A stretch of 46,873 nucleotides of DNA, from the NCBI RefSeq assembly GCF_018260555.1, contig NZ_JAGLBB010000017.1, positions 1 through 46,873 of the forward strand. Reading direction: 5' to 3'. Every line of letters starts with the position of its first letter. The stretch's first letter is position 1. This stretch comes from Deinococcus sp. Its GTDB lineage: Bacteria > Deinococcota > Deinococci > Deinococcales > Deinococcaceae. The translations under genes and the position numbers were made by a program. Positions 38,431-46,812 of this stretch are shown one piece after another. The notes beneath the pieces are model-generated. The model made no database searches and was not told the origin of the DNA. It saw nothing but the letters and a program-made list of their open reading frames with translations.

Positions 38431-40005
38431 TCAGATGCGGCCGGGGGCGAATTCGCCCTGTCGGCGTTCGGCGCCCATGCCGGCGACGATCATGTTCTGA
38501 ATGCGGATCCAGGCGCGCGCGCTGGATTCCACGACGTCCGTGGCGACACCACTGCCGTGCAGCAGGGTCTCGCCGTAGCGGGCGCTGATGCTGACCTCGC
38601 CCAGCGCGTCGCCGCCACCCGTCACAGCCTGAATCCGGTAGCTTTCCATGGTGGGCGCGAGGCCCGTGATGCGGTTGATGGCCTGCACGGCCGCCTCGAC
38701 CGGGCCGTCACCGTGCGCGGTGGCCTCCACGGACCCGTCGGGGGTGGTCAGGCGAACGAAGGCGACGGGGGTCATGTTCATGCCGCTGGTGATCTGGAAG
38801 GCTTCCAGCGTGAATGTCTGCGGCACGTCGGTGCGGGCATCAACCAGGGCGCGCAGGTCGTCGGCGAAGATCTGGCCTTTGCGGTCGGCCATGTCCTTGA
38901 AGCGGGTGAACAGGTGCTGGACCTTGTCGTCGGGCAGATCCGAGTACCCCAGGTCGGTCAGGGCCTTGCGGAACGCGGCGCGGCCCGAGTGCTTGCCCAT
39001 GACCAGCACGGCGGCCTCGCGCCCGACCAGTTCGGCGTTCATGATCTCGTAGGTCTCGCGGGCCTTGATCACGCCGTCCTGGTGAATGCCGCTCTCGTGT
39101 GCAAACGCGTTGTCCCCGACGATGGCCTTGTTGGGCTGCACGGGCATGCCGCTCAGGCGGCTGACCAGGCGGCTGGCGCGGTACAGTTCGCGGGTGCGGA
39201 TACCGGTTTCCAGGCCGTAGTGGTCGCGGCGGGTGTGGAAGGCCATGACCAGTTCTTCCAGGCTGGCGTTCCCGGCGCGCTCACCAATGCCGTTGACGGT
39301 GCACTCGATCTGCCGCGCGCCGCCCTCGGCCGCCGCGATGGAGTTCGCGACGGCCATGCCCAGGTCGTCGTGGCAGTGGGCGCTCAGGATGACGTGCGCG
39401 GGAATGGCGGCGCGGATCTCGCGGAACAACGCGCGGATCTCCTCGGGGGTGGTGTACCCGACCGTGTCGGGAATGTTCACGGTGGTCGCCCCGGCCTCCA
39501 CGGCCGCCTTGAAGATGCGGATCAGGAAGGAAATGTCGCTGCGGGTGGCGTCCTCGGCGCTGAATTCCACGTCGTCCACGAAGGTTCGGGCGTAGGTCAC
39601 CGCCTGCACGGCACGCTCCACGACCGCGTCGGGTTCCAGTTGCAGTTTCTTTTGCATGTGAATGGGACTGGTCGCAATGAACGTGTGAATGCGGGGTTTG
39701 GTGGCGGCCTCGACGGCTTTCGCGGCGGCCTCGATGTCGGGCCGGGCGGCGCGGGCCAGCGCCGTGATGATGGGGTCGCGCACCTCGCGGGCAATCCGGC
39801 TCACGCCTTCCAGGTCACCGGGGCTGGCGATGGGAAACCCGGCCTCGATGACATCCACACCCAGGCGGGAGAGCTGGTGCGCGATCTCCAGTTTCTGCGA
39901 GTGGTTCAGGGCCACGCCCGGGCTCTGCTCGCCGTCACGCAGGGTGGTGTCGAACATGATGATGCGGTTGGAATCGGTCGATTGGGCTGCGGTGGTCTGG
40001 GTCAT
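38431..40005 (-). CDS. leuA: 2-isopropylmalate synthase
   Basis: A 524-residue enzyme that joins acetyl-CoA and 2-oxoisovalerate, the first committed step of leucine synthesis. The TIM-barrel catalytic part opens with IIMFDTTLRDGEQSPGVALN and carries HCHDDLGMAVANSIAAAEGGARQIECTVNGIGERAGN-type residues, split by metal ligands (LSAHCHDDLG and GIGERAGNASLEE). The C-terminal LeuA dimer/regulatory domain (about 390-515) binds leucine for feedback inhibition, with FTLEAFQITSGMNMTPVAFVRL. The ATG at 40005 has AGGAG upstream. It is preceded by a leader peptide and attenuator (40099-40215), so expression should respond to leucine supply. It is physically separate from ilvBNC by the DUF11 gene. Confidence 0.97.
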   Translation of the reverse strand: MTQTTAAQSTDSNRIIMFDTTLRDGEQSPGVALNHSQKLEIAHQLSRLGVDVIEAGFPIASPGDLEGVSRIAREVRDPIITALARAARPDIEAAAKAVEAATKPRIHTFIATSPIHMQKKLQLEPDAVVERAVQAVTYARTFVDDVEFSAEDATRSDISFLIRIFKAAVEAGATTVNIPDTVGYTTPEEIRALFREIRAAIPAHVILSAHCHDDLGMAVANSIAAAEGGARQIECTVNGIGERAGNASLEELVMAFHTRRDHYGLETGIRTRELYRASRLVSRLSGMPVQPNKAIVGDNAFAHESGIHQDGVIKARETYEIMNAELVGREAAVLVMGKHSGRAAFRKALTDLGYSDLPDDKVQHLFTRFKDMADRKGQIFADDLRALVDARTDVPQTFTLEAFQITSGMNMTPVAFVRLTTPDGSVEATAHGDGPVEAAVQAINRITGLAPTMESYRIQAVTGGGDALGEVSISARYGETLLHGSGVATDVVESSARAWIRIQNMIVAGMGAERRQGEFAPGRI

Positions 40006-40020
40006 GGCGGGGCTCCTGTG

Positions 40021-40057
40021 CAGGCGTGAATGGGCAGGCGTGAATGGGCAGGCGTGG
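40021..40057. repeat. 14-bp tandem repeat in the leuA untranslated region
   Basis: The unit CAGGCGTGAATGGG occurs twice, followed by a third partial copy (CAGGCGTGGGG). It lies between the attenuator terminator and the leuA ribosome binding site. Confidence 0.75.
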
Positions 40058-40098
40058 GGGGGGGCGGGAGAGTGGTGCGGGGGCAGGGGCCAGACATG

Positions 40099-40128
40099 AA
40101 AAAACCCCGGAGGGGAGTCCTCCGGGGG
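40099..40128 (-). terminator. leuA attenuator terminator
   Basis: On minus, CCCCGGAGG-actcc-CCTCCGGGG is a perfect 9-bp stem followed by TTTTTT. The 5' arm can instead pair with 40163-40171, inside the leader peptide gene, to form an antiterminator (GUCCUCCGG with CCGGAGGAC, 9 of 9 bases). Confidence 0.9.
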
Positions 40129-40154
40129 CGTTCCAGGCATGCGCTGCTTGCCGT

Positions 40155-40202
40155 TCACTCCACCGGAGGACGGGTAAGAAGAAGCAGACCGAACGCGTTC
40201 AT
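40155..40202 (-). CDS. leuL: leuA leader peptide (attenuator), 15 residues
   Basis: The peptide MNAFGLLLLTRPPVE is encoded by 16 codons including the stop, and has four consecutive Leu codons (CTG CTT CTT CTT). CTT is rare in the surrounding genes, which mostly use CTG and CTC, so ribosome stalling should be sensitive to leucyl-tRNA supply. Stalling at these codons leaves 40163-40171 free to pair with 40117-40125 and block the terminator at 40099-40128; normal translation to the stop would cover that segment and allow termination before leuA. The ATG directly follows the promoter (-10 box 7 bases upstream), so it is probably leaderless. The mechanism is inferred from sequence; its form is that of a classical amino acid attenuator. 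Confidence 0.88.
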   Translation of the reverse strand: MNAFGLLLLTRPPVE

Positions 40203-40209
40203 AACCCGG

Positions 40210-40239
40210 AGTGTAGGCGCAGACCCGGGCCAAGTGCAA
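40210..40239 (-). promoter_or_regulatory. Promoter of the leuL-leuA transcript
   Basis: On minus: -35 TTGCAC (40234-40239), an 18-base spacer, -10 TACACT (40210-40215), then 7 bases to the leader ATG at 40202. The transcript start should coincide with the start codon. The ilv operon promoter has the same -35 and spacer. Confidence 0.75.
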
Positions 40240-40306
40240 GAGTTGTCTGGAATGCGGGCCTGCCGGGCCGGTGTCTCCGGGGCGCAGGCGGGAACCTGGA
40301 GTCGTC

Positions 40307-40359
40307 TGGCACGGGGCGGTTGGCACAGGGCGGTTGGCACAGGGCGGTTGGCACAGGGG
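40307..40359. repeat. 14-bp tandem repeat upstream of the leu promoter
   Basis: About 3.8 copies of TGGCACAGGGCGGT (first copy has ACGGGG). It lies between the DUF11 gene stop and the leu promoter, about 70 bp upstream of its -35. Possible repeated protein binding sites or a simple tandem duplication. Confidence 0.8.
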
Positions 40360-40412
40360 CCATTGCTACAGCCCCGTCACAGAGTCCGCCTGCGCGGCTG
40401 CACGGACCGCAC

Positions 40413-42728
40413 TCACCGGACGCTGGCGCGGAAGCACACGCTACCGGTTTCGCCGGTAGGTATGGCGCCCAGGCGCACGCTGATGTCCTGACCGGCGATG
40501 CTGCCAGCGTCGGTGTCGGCGGCCGAGGTAAGGGTGGCAATGCTGGCGGGGCGGGTGAGGAGCAGGCCCAGGCCCGCCCCGAACGCGCTGCTCTGCGGGA
40601 GGGTCTGTGGGGGCGCAGTGTCGCGCAGCACGAAGTTGACGGCATCCCCATCACTGACGCGGTACGCGACGCAGTACTCGAGGATCTCGCCGGGCAGCGC
40701 ACTGGACGCGGTCCCGGCCGCGCCGCTCCGGGTGACGTTCCGGACGCTCTTGGTGAGCAGCACGACAGGCGGCTGGGCGGTCACCGTCACCGCGTCGCTG
40801 GCGGCGTTGTTGCTGGTCTGGGCGGCGGTCTCTCCTCCTCCGCTGACGCTGGCCGCGTTGGTGTACGTGCCGCCCGCACTGACCAGCACGCTCAGGGTCA
40901 CGTCCGGGTAACTGCCGCCGCTACTCAGGGCGTCCGTGCGGGTGCAGCGCAGGGGCGAGAGGCTACAGGTCCAGCCGGGCCCGCTGATACTCTGCGCGGT
41001 CATGCCGGCGGGGAGCGTGTCAGTCAGGGTCACGGTGCCGGTCGTGGAGGCGGGACCGGCGTTCGACACGCGCAGCGTAAACGTGCCGGGCACACCCGTG
41101 CGGAAGGTGCCCGCGTGGGCTTTGCTGACGCTGAGGTCAGGGCCAGCGACGATGACGCGGGCCGGTTGATCTCCGGCCGTGACGGGGTCGCTGTCGCTGG
41201 TGTCCGAGACGACCGAGCCGAGGGTCTGCTGGCGGTAGCTGACGGTGCCGGTGTTATCGATGAAGGTGCCGCCCGGCGTCCCAGCGTTCACGGTGACCCG
41301 AAAACGAACCCGGGTTTCCTCGTTGGGGGCGACCGCGCCGCCCTGCACGGCGTTCGCGCCCGTCCCCACGCGGAACACCACGCGTTTTCCGGCGGTGTCG
41401 AATTCGGCCTGGTCGTCACCGGCCAGGTCGGTTTTCGGGCCGGCGTTCGCGCCGATCACGGTCATGGAGTCCGGCAGGTAGGTGGTGTCAGCCGGGATGG
41501 GGTCGGTCAGGATGACGTTCACGGCGCCGTCGTTGCCCTGGTTGCGAATGACCAGTTCGTACTCCAGGGTGTCGCCGGGCAGCAGCGCGCCGCCGTTCAG
41601 GTCGGTGACAGTCTTGGTCAGGGCGTCCTTGATGTTGGGAACGAAGATCTCGGTGGCGAGCGTGATCACGCCGGGGTAGATCACGTCGCCGCTCGTGCCG
41701 ATCACGCGAACCACGGCGGAGGTGCTGCCGTTCGGGAGCGGCGTGTTGGGCGTGAGGGTATCGATGTCCAGGCCCAGGGTGTTCGTGAAGGCCGGGTTGC
41801 GGCCGCCCGTGACGTCCGCGCCGCCGCCTGCCGTACCCGTGGTGGTAGAGATGGTGGAGTTGAATACGTCGTTGACCGGGTTGACCGTGTTCGACACGGT
41901 GTTCAGGGCCGCAGTGTTCGGCCCGAAGCGCAGGCTGCCCTGCGGGGTCGCAGACATACCTTCCAGGGCGCCACGGTCGCCGTCGTACGCGACGACACCG
42001 ATGGTGCTTCTGACCGTGCCCACGCTGGGCGTGATGAACCCACTCACCGAGATGTCCACCGGAACGGCTTCATTGTTCGCCTGAAGGAACCCGTCGAACA
42101 CCGCGAGGTTCCGGGTGGGCTGGGCCGGGTTTCGGTACGCGACGACCAGTGTCCAGCCGGCCCAGGAACCGGCGCCAGCCGTGCTGGCCACGTTCCCGGC
42201 GGTGTACGTGCCGCTGCCGCCAGCCTGCACGAGCGCGGTGACATCCACGAACGACTGATAGTTACTGCCCATGACGCTGGTGCGCGTGGCGCTCAGGGGG
42301 ACGCTGGCGCTGGCAGGCGTGGCCAGACGCACGGCAGCGCGGTTGGCGGCGCTGGTACTGATGCCCGACCAGTACAGTCCAGCGAACAAGACGCTGCTGC
42401 CGCTGCCCAGGGTCAGCGTGGCGGAACTGGAGTTACTGGTGGCGGAGTCGGTGTCCGTATCCACGGCCTGCATGTATACGCCGTTGTTCGTGGCATTCCC
42501 CCCGGAACGGGCCGTGTTGCAGGCGGTGATCTGAGAGGCGCTGGCAGGAGTGGCCGTCACGCAGTGGAAGTTCACATTCCCGATCAGGACGATGTCGCCG
42601 TTCGTGGCAGTATTCGTATAGCGGGCTCCGAAGGCCTGCTGCGCCGACACGCTCCCCAGCAGGAAGAGCGGGACCAGCGCCATGAGCAGCCGGGCAGGCC
42701 AAATCAGCAGAAAGAACGGGAGGCGCAT
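40413..42728 (-). CDS. Secreted DUF11-repeat protein
   Basis: A protein of about 771 residues with an N-terminal signal (hydrophobic LLIWPARLLMALVPLFLLG, cleavage after SVSA-QQAF or nearby). The first half (about 35-360) is a Ser/Thr/Gly/Ala-rich beta region containing GSGSSVLFAGLYWSG, SFVDVTALVQAGGSGTYTAGNV and WAGWTLVVAYRNPAQPTRNLAVFDGF, found in large bacterial surface proteins. The second half holds three DUF11-type Ig-like repeats, starting near 363 (ALTKTVTDLNGGALLPGDTLEYELVIRN), 527 (PDLSVSKAHAGTF) and 651 (VVLLTKSVRN). No LPXTG, S-layer or transmembrane anchor is seen at the C-terminus. It is likely a cell-surface structural or adhesive protein. The ATG at 42728 has a GAGAGGT ribosome binding site. 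Its place between ilvC and leuA, on the same strand, looks incidental. Confidence 0.85.
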   Translation of the reverse strand: MRLPFFLLIWPARLLMALVPLFLLGSVSAQQAFGARYTNTATNGDIVLIGNVNFHCVTATPASASQITACNTARSGGNATNNGVYMQAVDTDTDSATSNSSSATLTLGSGSSVLFAGLYWSGISTSAANRAAVRLATPASASVPLSATRTSVMGSNYQSFVDVTALVQAGGSGTYTAGNVASTAGAGSWAGWTLVVAYRNPAQPTRNLAVFDGFLQANNEAVPVDISVSGFITPSVGTVRSTIGVVAYDGDRGALEGMSATPQGSLRFGPNTAALNTVSNTVNPVNDVFNSTISTTTGTAGGGADVTGGRNPAFTNTLGLDIDTLTPNTPLPNGSTSAVVRVIGTSGDVIYPGVITLATEIFVPNIKDALTKTVTDLNGGALLPGDTLEYELVIRNQGNDGAVNVILTDPIPADTTYLPDSMTVIGANAGPKTDLAGDDQAEFDTAGKRVVFRVGTGANAVQGGAVAPNEETRVRFRVTVNAGTPGGTFIDNTGTVSYRQQTLGSVVSDTSDSDPVTAGDQPARVIVAGPDLSVSKAHAGTFRTGVPGTFTLRVSNAGPASTTGTVTLTDTLPAGMTAQSISGPGWTCSLSPLRCTRTDALSSGGSYPDVTLSVLVSAGGTYTNAASVSGGGETAAQTSNNAASDAVTVTAQPPVVLLTKSVRNVTRSGAAGTASSALPGEILEYCVAYRVSDGDAVNFVLRDTAPPQTLPQSSAFGAGLGLLLTRPASIATLTSAADTDAGSIAGQDISVRLGAIPTGETGSVCFRASVR

Positions 42729-42766
42729 ACTACCTCTCACACTACTGGTTTTCGCAGGGTGATCTC

Positions 42767-42772
42767 ATCATA
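42767..42772 (-). promoter_or_regulatory. Possible -10 box of the DUF11 gene
   Basis: TATGAT on minus, about 38 bases before the ATG at 42728, which leaves room for the visible ribosome binding site. No clear -35 was identified. Confidence 0.3.
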
Positions 42773-42809
42773 TAGGCCCTCCCCCCCACTGGGGCGATGA
42801 GGAACGGCA

Positions 42810-42848
42810 CAGGGGCAGAGCTTTTCACGAGGGAAAAGTCTGCCCCTG
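42810..42848. terminator. Hairpin between ilvC and the DUF11 gene
   Basis: Perfect outer arms CAGGGGCAGA/TCTGCCCCTG with an inner CTTTTC/GAAAAG pairing. It likely closes the ilvBNC transcript. There is no classical T-run after the stem. Confidence 0.6.
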
Positions 42849-42857
42849 AATGGCGGG

Positions 42858-42956
42858 AGCCGGTACGCACCGCCGTCTGTCTCGCGCACAATCCGCCCGT
42901 AAGACGGATTGCCACGTCCACGTCCGGAACCCGCTCAGCGCCTACCCGAATCCGTC
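42858..42956 (-). repeat. Family A repeat abutting the ilvC stop
   Basis: On minus, the ilvC stop TAA runs into GACGGATTCGGG. GCGGGTTCCGGACGTGGACG and GAGACAGACGGCGG follow in family order. An 11-base inverted pair TAAGACGGATT/AATCCGTCTTA spans 42916-42959, using the stop codon itself. Confidence 0.65.
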
Positions 42957-43967
<1,011 letters not shown>

Positions 43968-44027
43968 GATGGGGATTCTCCTACAGAAAGTGAGTGGGAA
44001 CGGAATGCAGGCTAGGCGGGTTCAGGG

Positions 44028-44078
44028 GGGTGGATGGTTGATGGGTTTTCTTTCGACCATTAACTTTCAACCATCAAC
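44028..44078 (-). repeat. Family C repeat abutting the ilvN stop
   Basis: On minus, the ilvN stop TAG is followed at once by GTTGATGGTTGAAAGTTAATGG, then TCGAAAG and CCATCAACCATCC. The stem GGTTGATGG/CCATCAACC is a 9-bp inverted repeat around a long loop. A related copy is at 46773-46812. Confidence 0.6.
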
Positions 44079-44705
44079 CTAGAACAGATTGGGGACTTCG
44101 CGGGCGCGTTCCTCGCGGGGTTGCTCGATCTGCACGGCGGGCCTGAGAGCCTGCGTTTCACCGTGGTAAACGTGGCCGGGAATGTCGGCGTTGCTGCCGC
44201 GCGTCAGGGCAATGCGGCCCGTGCGCATGGTTTCCAGGATACCGAAGGGGCGCATCTGCTCGATGAAGGCCGTCAGTTTCCCCTCGTCGCCCGTGACCTC
44301 GAAGGTCAGGGCGTGGCGGCCCACGTCCACGATGCGGCTGCGGAAGTCCTCGGCGATCTGGCGGACCTCGACACGGTTTTCTGGCGTGATGGCGACCTTC
44401 ACGAGCACCAGTTCACGGTCCACGTACTTCTCGAGGCTGTGGTCGATGATGCGGATCACGTCGTGCAGTTTCTCGAGTTGCCGGATGGCCTGCTCGACCA
44501 CGCCCCGGTCACCGCTGACGACAATGGTCATGCGGGACACGCCGGGGTGCTCGGTGCTGCCGACCGACAGGCTCTTGATGTTGTACCCGCGCCGGCCGAA
44601 CAGGGCCGTGATGCGGGTCAGGACGCGGGGTTCGTCGCGGACCAGCAGGGAGAGCAGTTGCTCGGGGTTGGGTTCACGCTGGTGGGGAATGGTTGCCTGT
44701 GTCAT
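44079..44705 (-). CDS. ilvN: Acetolactate synthase small (regulatory) subunit
   Basis: A 208-residue regulatory subunit of acetolactate synthase that binds valine for feedback control. The N-terminal ACT domain (about 14-90) has LLVRDEPRVLTRITALFGRRGYNIKSLSVG, and the C-terminal domain (about 100-185) shows VKVAITPENRVEVRQIAEDFRSRIVDVG and FIEQMRPFGILETMRTGRIALTRG. The ATG at 44705 overlaps the ilvB stop (ATGA, 44702-44705), so the subunits are translated in proportion. The C-terminal 30 residues are longer than in some ilvN proteins. Confidence 0.95.
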   Translation of the reverse strand: MTQATIPHQREPNPEQLLSLLVRDEPRVLTRITALFGRRGYNIKSLSVGSTEHPGVSRMTIVVSGDRGVVEQAIRQLEKLHDVIRIIDHSLEKYVDRELVLVKVAITPENRVEVRQIAEDFRSRIVDVGRHALTFEVTGDEGKLTAFIEQMRPFGILETMRTGRIALTRGSNADIPGHVYHGETQALRPAVQIEQPREERAREVPNLF

Positions 44706-46465
44706 GCGTTGCGGGCCTCCTCGGCCACCTCGGCCATGTCGGGTCCGGGGGTGCGGGCGGGTTCGCTTTCCAGCATCTCGTACAGCGCCGCGCCGGCCGG
44801 GACCATGGGGAACACCGCGTGCTCGTGCGGAACGACGACCTCCAGCAGGGCACTCTTCGGGTCGGCCAGCCACGCGTCGATGGCGGCCGGGAGTTCCTCG
44901 GCGCTGCTGGCGCGGTAGCCGGGTACGCCGTAGGCGTCCGCCAGTTTAATGAAGTCCGGGTTGCTGTCGCCCAGCCAGACCTCGCTGTAGCGTTTTTCGT
45001 GGAACATCTCCTGCCACTGGCGGACCATGCCCAGGAACGAGTTGTTGATGATGCAGATCTTGACGTTCCGCACGTCGTACATCTTGAGGGTCGCGAGTTC
45101 CTGCGCGGTCATCTGGAACCCGCCGTCCCCGGCGATCACGACGCTGCGCACGCCGGGTTCGGCCATGCCAGCGCCGATCGCGGCGGGAAAGCCAAAGCCC
45201 ATCGTGCCCAGCCCACCGGAGTTGATCCAGCGGCGCGGCTTCTCGAAGCGGGCCAGTTGCGCGGCGAGCATCTGGTGCTGACCCACGTCGGAACTCAGGA
45301 TGTCGTCCGGGCCGAGGCGGTCCACGACGGCCTTCACGGCGTACCCGGCACCCCAGCTGACCGGCATCTGCGTGCGGGACTTCCACTCCTCGAGCCGCGC
45401 TTTCCACTCGGGGCGGTCCAGGGGATGGGCGCCCCGCATCAGCATCTGCGCGGCCACCTTCGCGTCGCCGCGCACCGGGACGTGCGTGCGGATGATCTTG
45501 CCGATCTCGGCGGCGTCGAGTTCCACGTGAATGATGCTGGCTCTGGGCGCAAAGCCGTTCACGCGGCCCGTCACGCGGTCATCGAAGCGCAGGCCGATGC
45601 CGATCAGCACGTCCGCCTCGCTGATCGCGCGGTTCGCGGCGACGCTGCCGTGCATGCCGGGCATGCCCAGCCACAGCGGATCGCTGCTGGGGAACGCCCC
45701 CAGGCCCATCAGGGTCGTGATGACCGGGATGTCCCACGCGCGGGCCAGGGCAGTGACCTCGGCGGCGGCGTCCAGGCTACCGCCGCCCACCATGATCACG
45801 GGCTGCTGCGCCGCGCGGATCAGGTCCAGGGCGCGGTCAACGGCCTCCTGACTGGGGGCCGGGATTTCCGGGCGGGCGTGCGGGGAGGGAATCTCGCCGT
45901 GGTACGGGGCCAGCTGAATGTCCTTGGGAATGTCCACCAGCACCGGCCCCGGGCGGCCCGAGCGGGCGATCCGGATGGCTTCGGCCACCACGCGCGGCAG
46001 TTCTTCCACGTCCCGGACCACGTAATTGTGCTTGGTGATAGGCAGCGTGATGCCGGTAATGTCGGCTTCCTGGAAGGCGTCGGTACCCATCAGGTGCGAG
46101 GCGACGTTCCCGGTGATGGCCAGCAGCGGCACGCTGTCGAGCATGGCGTCGGCCAGTCCAGTCACGAGGTTCGTGGCGCCGGGACCGCTGGTCGCCATGC
46201 ACACGCCGAGCTCGCCGGTCGCCTTGGCCCAGCCCTCGGCGGCGTGCGCGGCGCCCTGTTCATGGCGCGCCAGCACGTGCCGGACTTCCGGGTAGTAGGT
46301 CAGGGCGTCGTACACGGGCATGATCGCCCCGCCGGGGTAGCCGAACACGGTGCTGATGCCGTGGCTGGCCAGTGTGGCCCACAGGGCCTTGGCGCCGTTC
46401 ATGTCGCCCCGCCCGTCTTGGCCGGGCTCCTGCTTCGTCTGGTCGTGTGCGCTGTCTGTCCTCAT
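44702..46465 (-). CDS. ilvB: Acetolactate synthase large (catalytic) subunit
   Basis: A 587-residue thiamin-diphosphate enzyme that makes acetolactate or acetohydroxybutyrate, the first shared step of branched-chain amino acid synthesis. The ThDP catalytic Glu lies in HVLARHEQGAAHAAEGWAKATG, FAD-binding residues are in the middle domain (LPVITTLMGLGAFPSS-type, IPVITTLMGLGAF), and the ThDP motif is IAGDGGFQMTAQELATLKMYDVRNVKICIINNS (GDG to NN). The first 20 residues are a charged, Asp/Gln-rich extension. The ATG at 46465 has GGAGGAG upstream. A leader peptide and terminator precede the gene (46558-46657), so transcription is attenuated. Confidence 0.97.
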   Translation of the reverse strand: MRTDSAHDQTKQEPGQDGRGDMNGAKALWATLASHGISTVFGYPGGAIMPVYDALTYYPEVRHVLARHEQGAAHAAEGWAKATGELGVCMATSGPGATNLVTGLADAMLDSVPLLAITGNVASHLMGTDAFQEADITGITLPITKHNYVVRDVEELPRVVAEAIRIARSGRPGPVLVDIPKDIQLAPYHGEIPSPHARPEIPAPSQEAVDRALDLIRAAQQPVIMVGGGSLDAAAEVTALARAWDIPVITTLMGLGAFPSSDPLWLGMPGMHGSVAANRAISEADVLIGIGLRFDDRVTGRVNGFAPRASIIHVELDAAEIGKIIRTHVPVRGDAKVAAQMLMRGAHPLDRPEWKARLEEWKSRTQMPVSWGAGYAVKAVVDRLGPDDILSSDVGQHQMLAAQLARFEKPRRWINSGGLGTMGFGFPAAIGAGMAEPGVRSVVIAGDGGFQMTAQELATLKMYDVRNVKICIINNSFLGMVRQWQEMFHEKRYSEVWLGDSNPDFIKLADAYGVPGYRASSAEELPAAIDAWLADPKSALLEVVVPHEHAVFPMVPAGAALYEMLESEPARTPGPDMAEVAEEARNA

Positions 46466-46557
46466 GACTCCTCCTGGCCTGCTCCCTGCTCACCTACTGC
46501 CTGCTCGATGTGATGATCACTCTGGCCTGCCTGCTGCCCTGCTGCGCTCTGAGAATG

Positions 46558-46582
46558 AAAAACCCCCGCTGGTGGGCGGGGG
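46558..46582 (-). terminator. ilvBN attenuator terminator
   Basis: On minus, CCCCCGC-ccacca-GCGGGGG is a perfect 7-bp stem followed by TTTTT. Its 5' arm (ACCCCCG, 46577-46583) can pair instead with CGGGGGT at 46616-46622, inside the leader peptide gene, as an antiterminator. Confidence 0.88.
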
Positions 46583-46603
46583 TGTGCGAAGGGGCGCGGA
46601 CGC

Positions 46604-46657
46604 CTAGCCTCGGAAACCCCCGATGCTAAGAAGTACCACCACAATCTGCGCACTCAT
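46604..46657 (-). CDS. ilvL: ilv operon leader peptide (attenuator), 17 residues
   Basis: The peptide MSAQIVVVLLSIGGFRG is encoded by 18 codons including the stop. It carries Ile, three Val, two Leu and another Ile within eight consecutive positions, written with rare codons (GTA, CTT, CTT) for this GC-rich genome. Stalling on these codons would keep the ribosome off 46616-46622, which can then pair with 46577-46583 and stop the terminator from forming. This is the multivalent control expected for a pathway making all three amino acids. The ATG lies 6 bases after a -10 box, so the message is probably leaderless. The mechanism is inferred from sequence. Confidence 0.9.
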   Translation of the reverse strand: MSAQIVVVLLSIGGFRG

Positions 46658-46663
46658 ACCCAC

Positions 46664-46693
46664 ACCATAGGCCGAGCATTGAACCCGGTGCAA
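46664..46693 (-). promoter_or_regulatory. Promoter of the ilvL-ilvBN(C) transcript
   Basis: On minus: -35 TTGCAC (46688-46693), an 18-base spacer, -10 TATGGT (46664-46669), then 6 bases to the leader ATG at 46657. It has the same -35, spacer and leaderless layout as the leu promoter. Confidence 0.78.
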
Positions 46694-46733
46694 GGTGCGT
46701 CTAGACCATAAGGCGTTCCGGAGCGGGGAACAA

Positions 46734-46745
46734 ACGAACGTTCGT
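46734..46745. promoter_or_regulatory. 12-bp perfect palindrome upstream of the ilv promoter
   Basis: ACGAACGTTCGT is a perfect palindrome about 40 bases upstream of the ilv -35. Its form resembles TetR-family operators. It could control the ilv operon or a gene beyond the window edge; neither can be decided here. Confidence 0.4.
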
Positions 46746-46772
46746 CAGTGGGGTTAAAGGCAAACAGCTGAT

Positions 46773-46812
46773 GGTTGATGGACTTCGACTCCATCAACTG
46801 ACATCTTTCAGT
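46773..46812 (-). repeat. Family C repeat copy
   Basis: On minus: GTCAGTTGATGGAGTCGAAG and TCCATCAACCATCAG form the stem GTTGATGG/CCATCAAC (8 bp). It has the same core as the copy following ilvN, with a shorter loop. The rest of the window end (46813-46873) shows no gene. Confidence 0.55.

Noticed and set aside
40307..40359. CRISPR-like array
   Set aside because: The units are directly adjacent with no spacers and only 14 bp; this is a simple tandem repeat.
40044..42800. A 918-codon plus-strand open frame
   Set aside because: It is the antisense shadow of the DUF11 gene. Its translation is low-complexity Gly/Arg/Ala without domains, while the minus frame has a signal peptide and DUF11 repeats.
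46558..46693. T-box riboswitch before ilvB
   Set aside because: No T-box sequence or specifier hairpin is seen. The short Ile/Val/Leu leader peptide and competing stems fit peptide-mediated attenuation.
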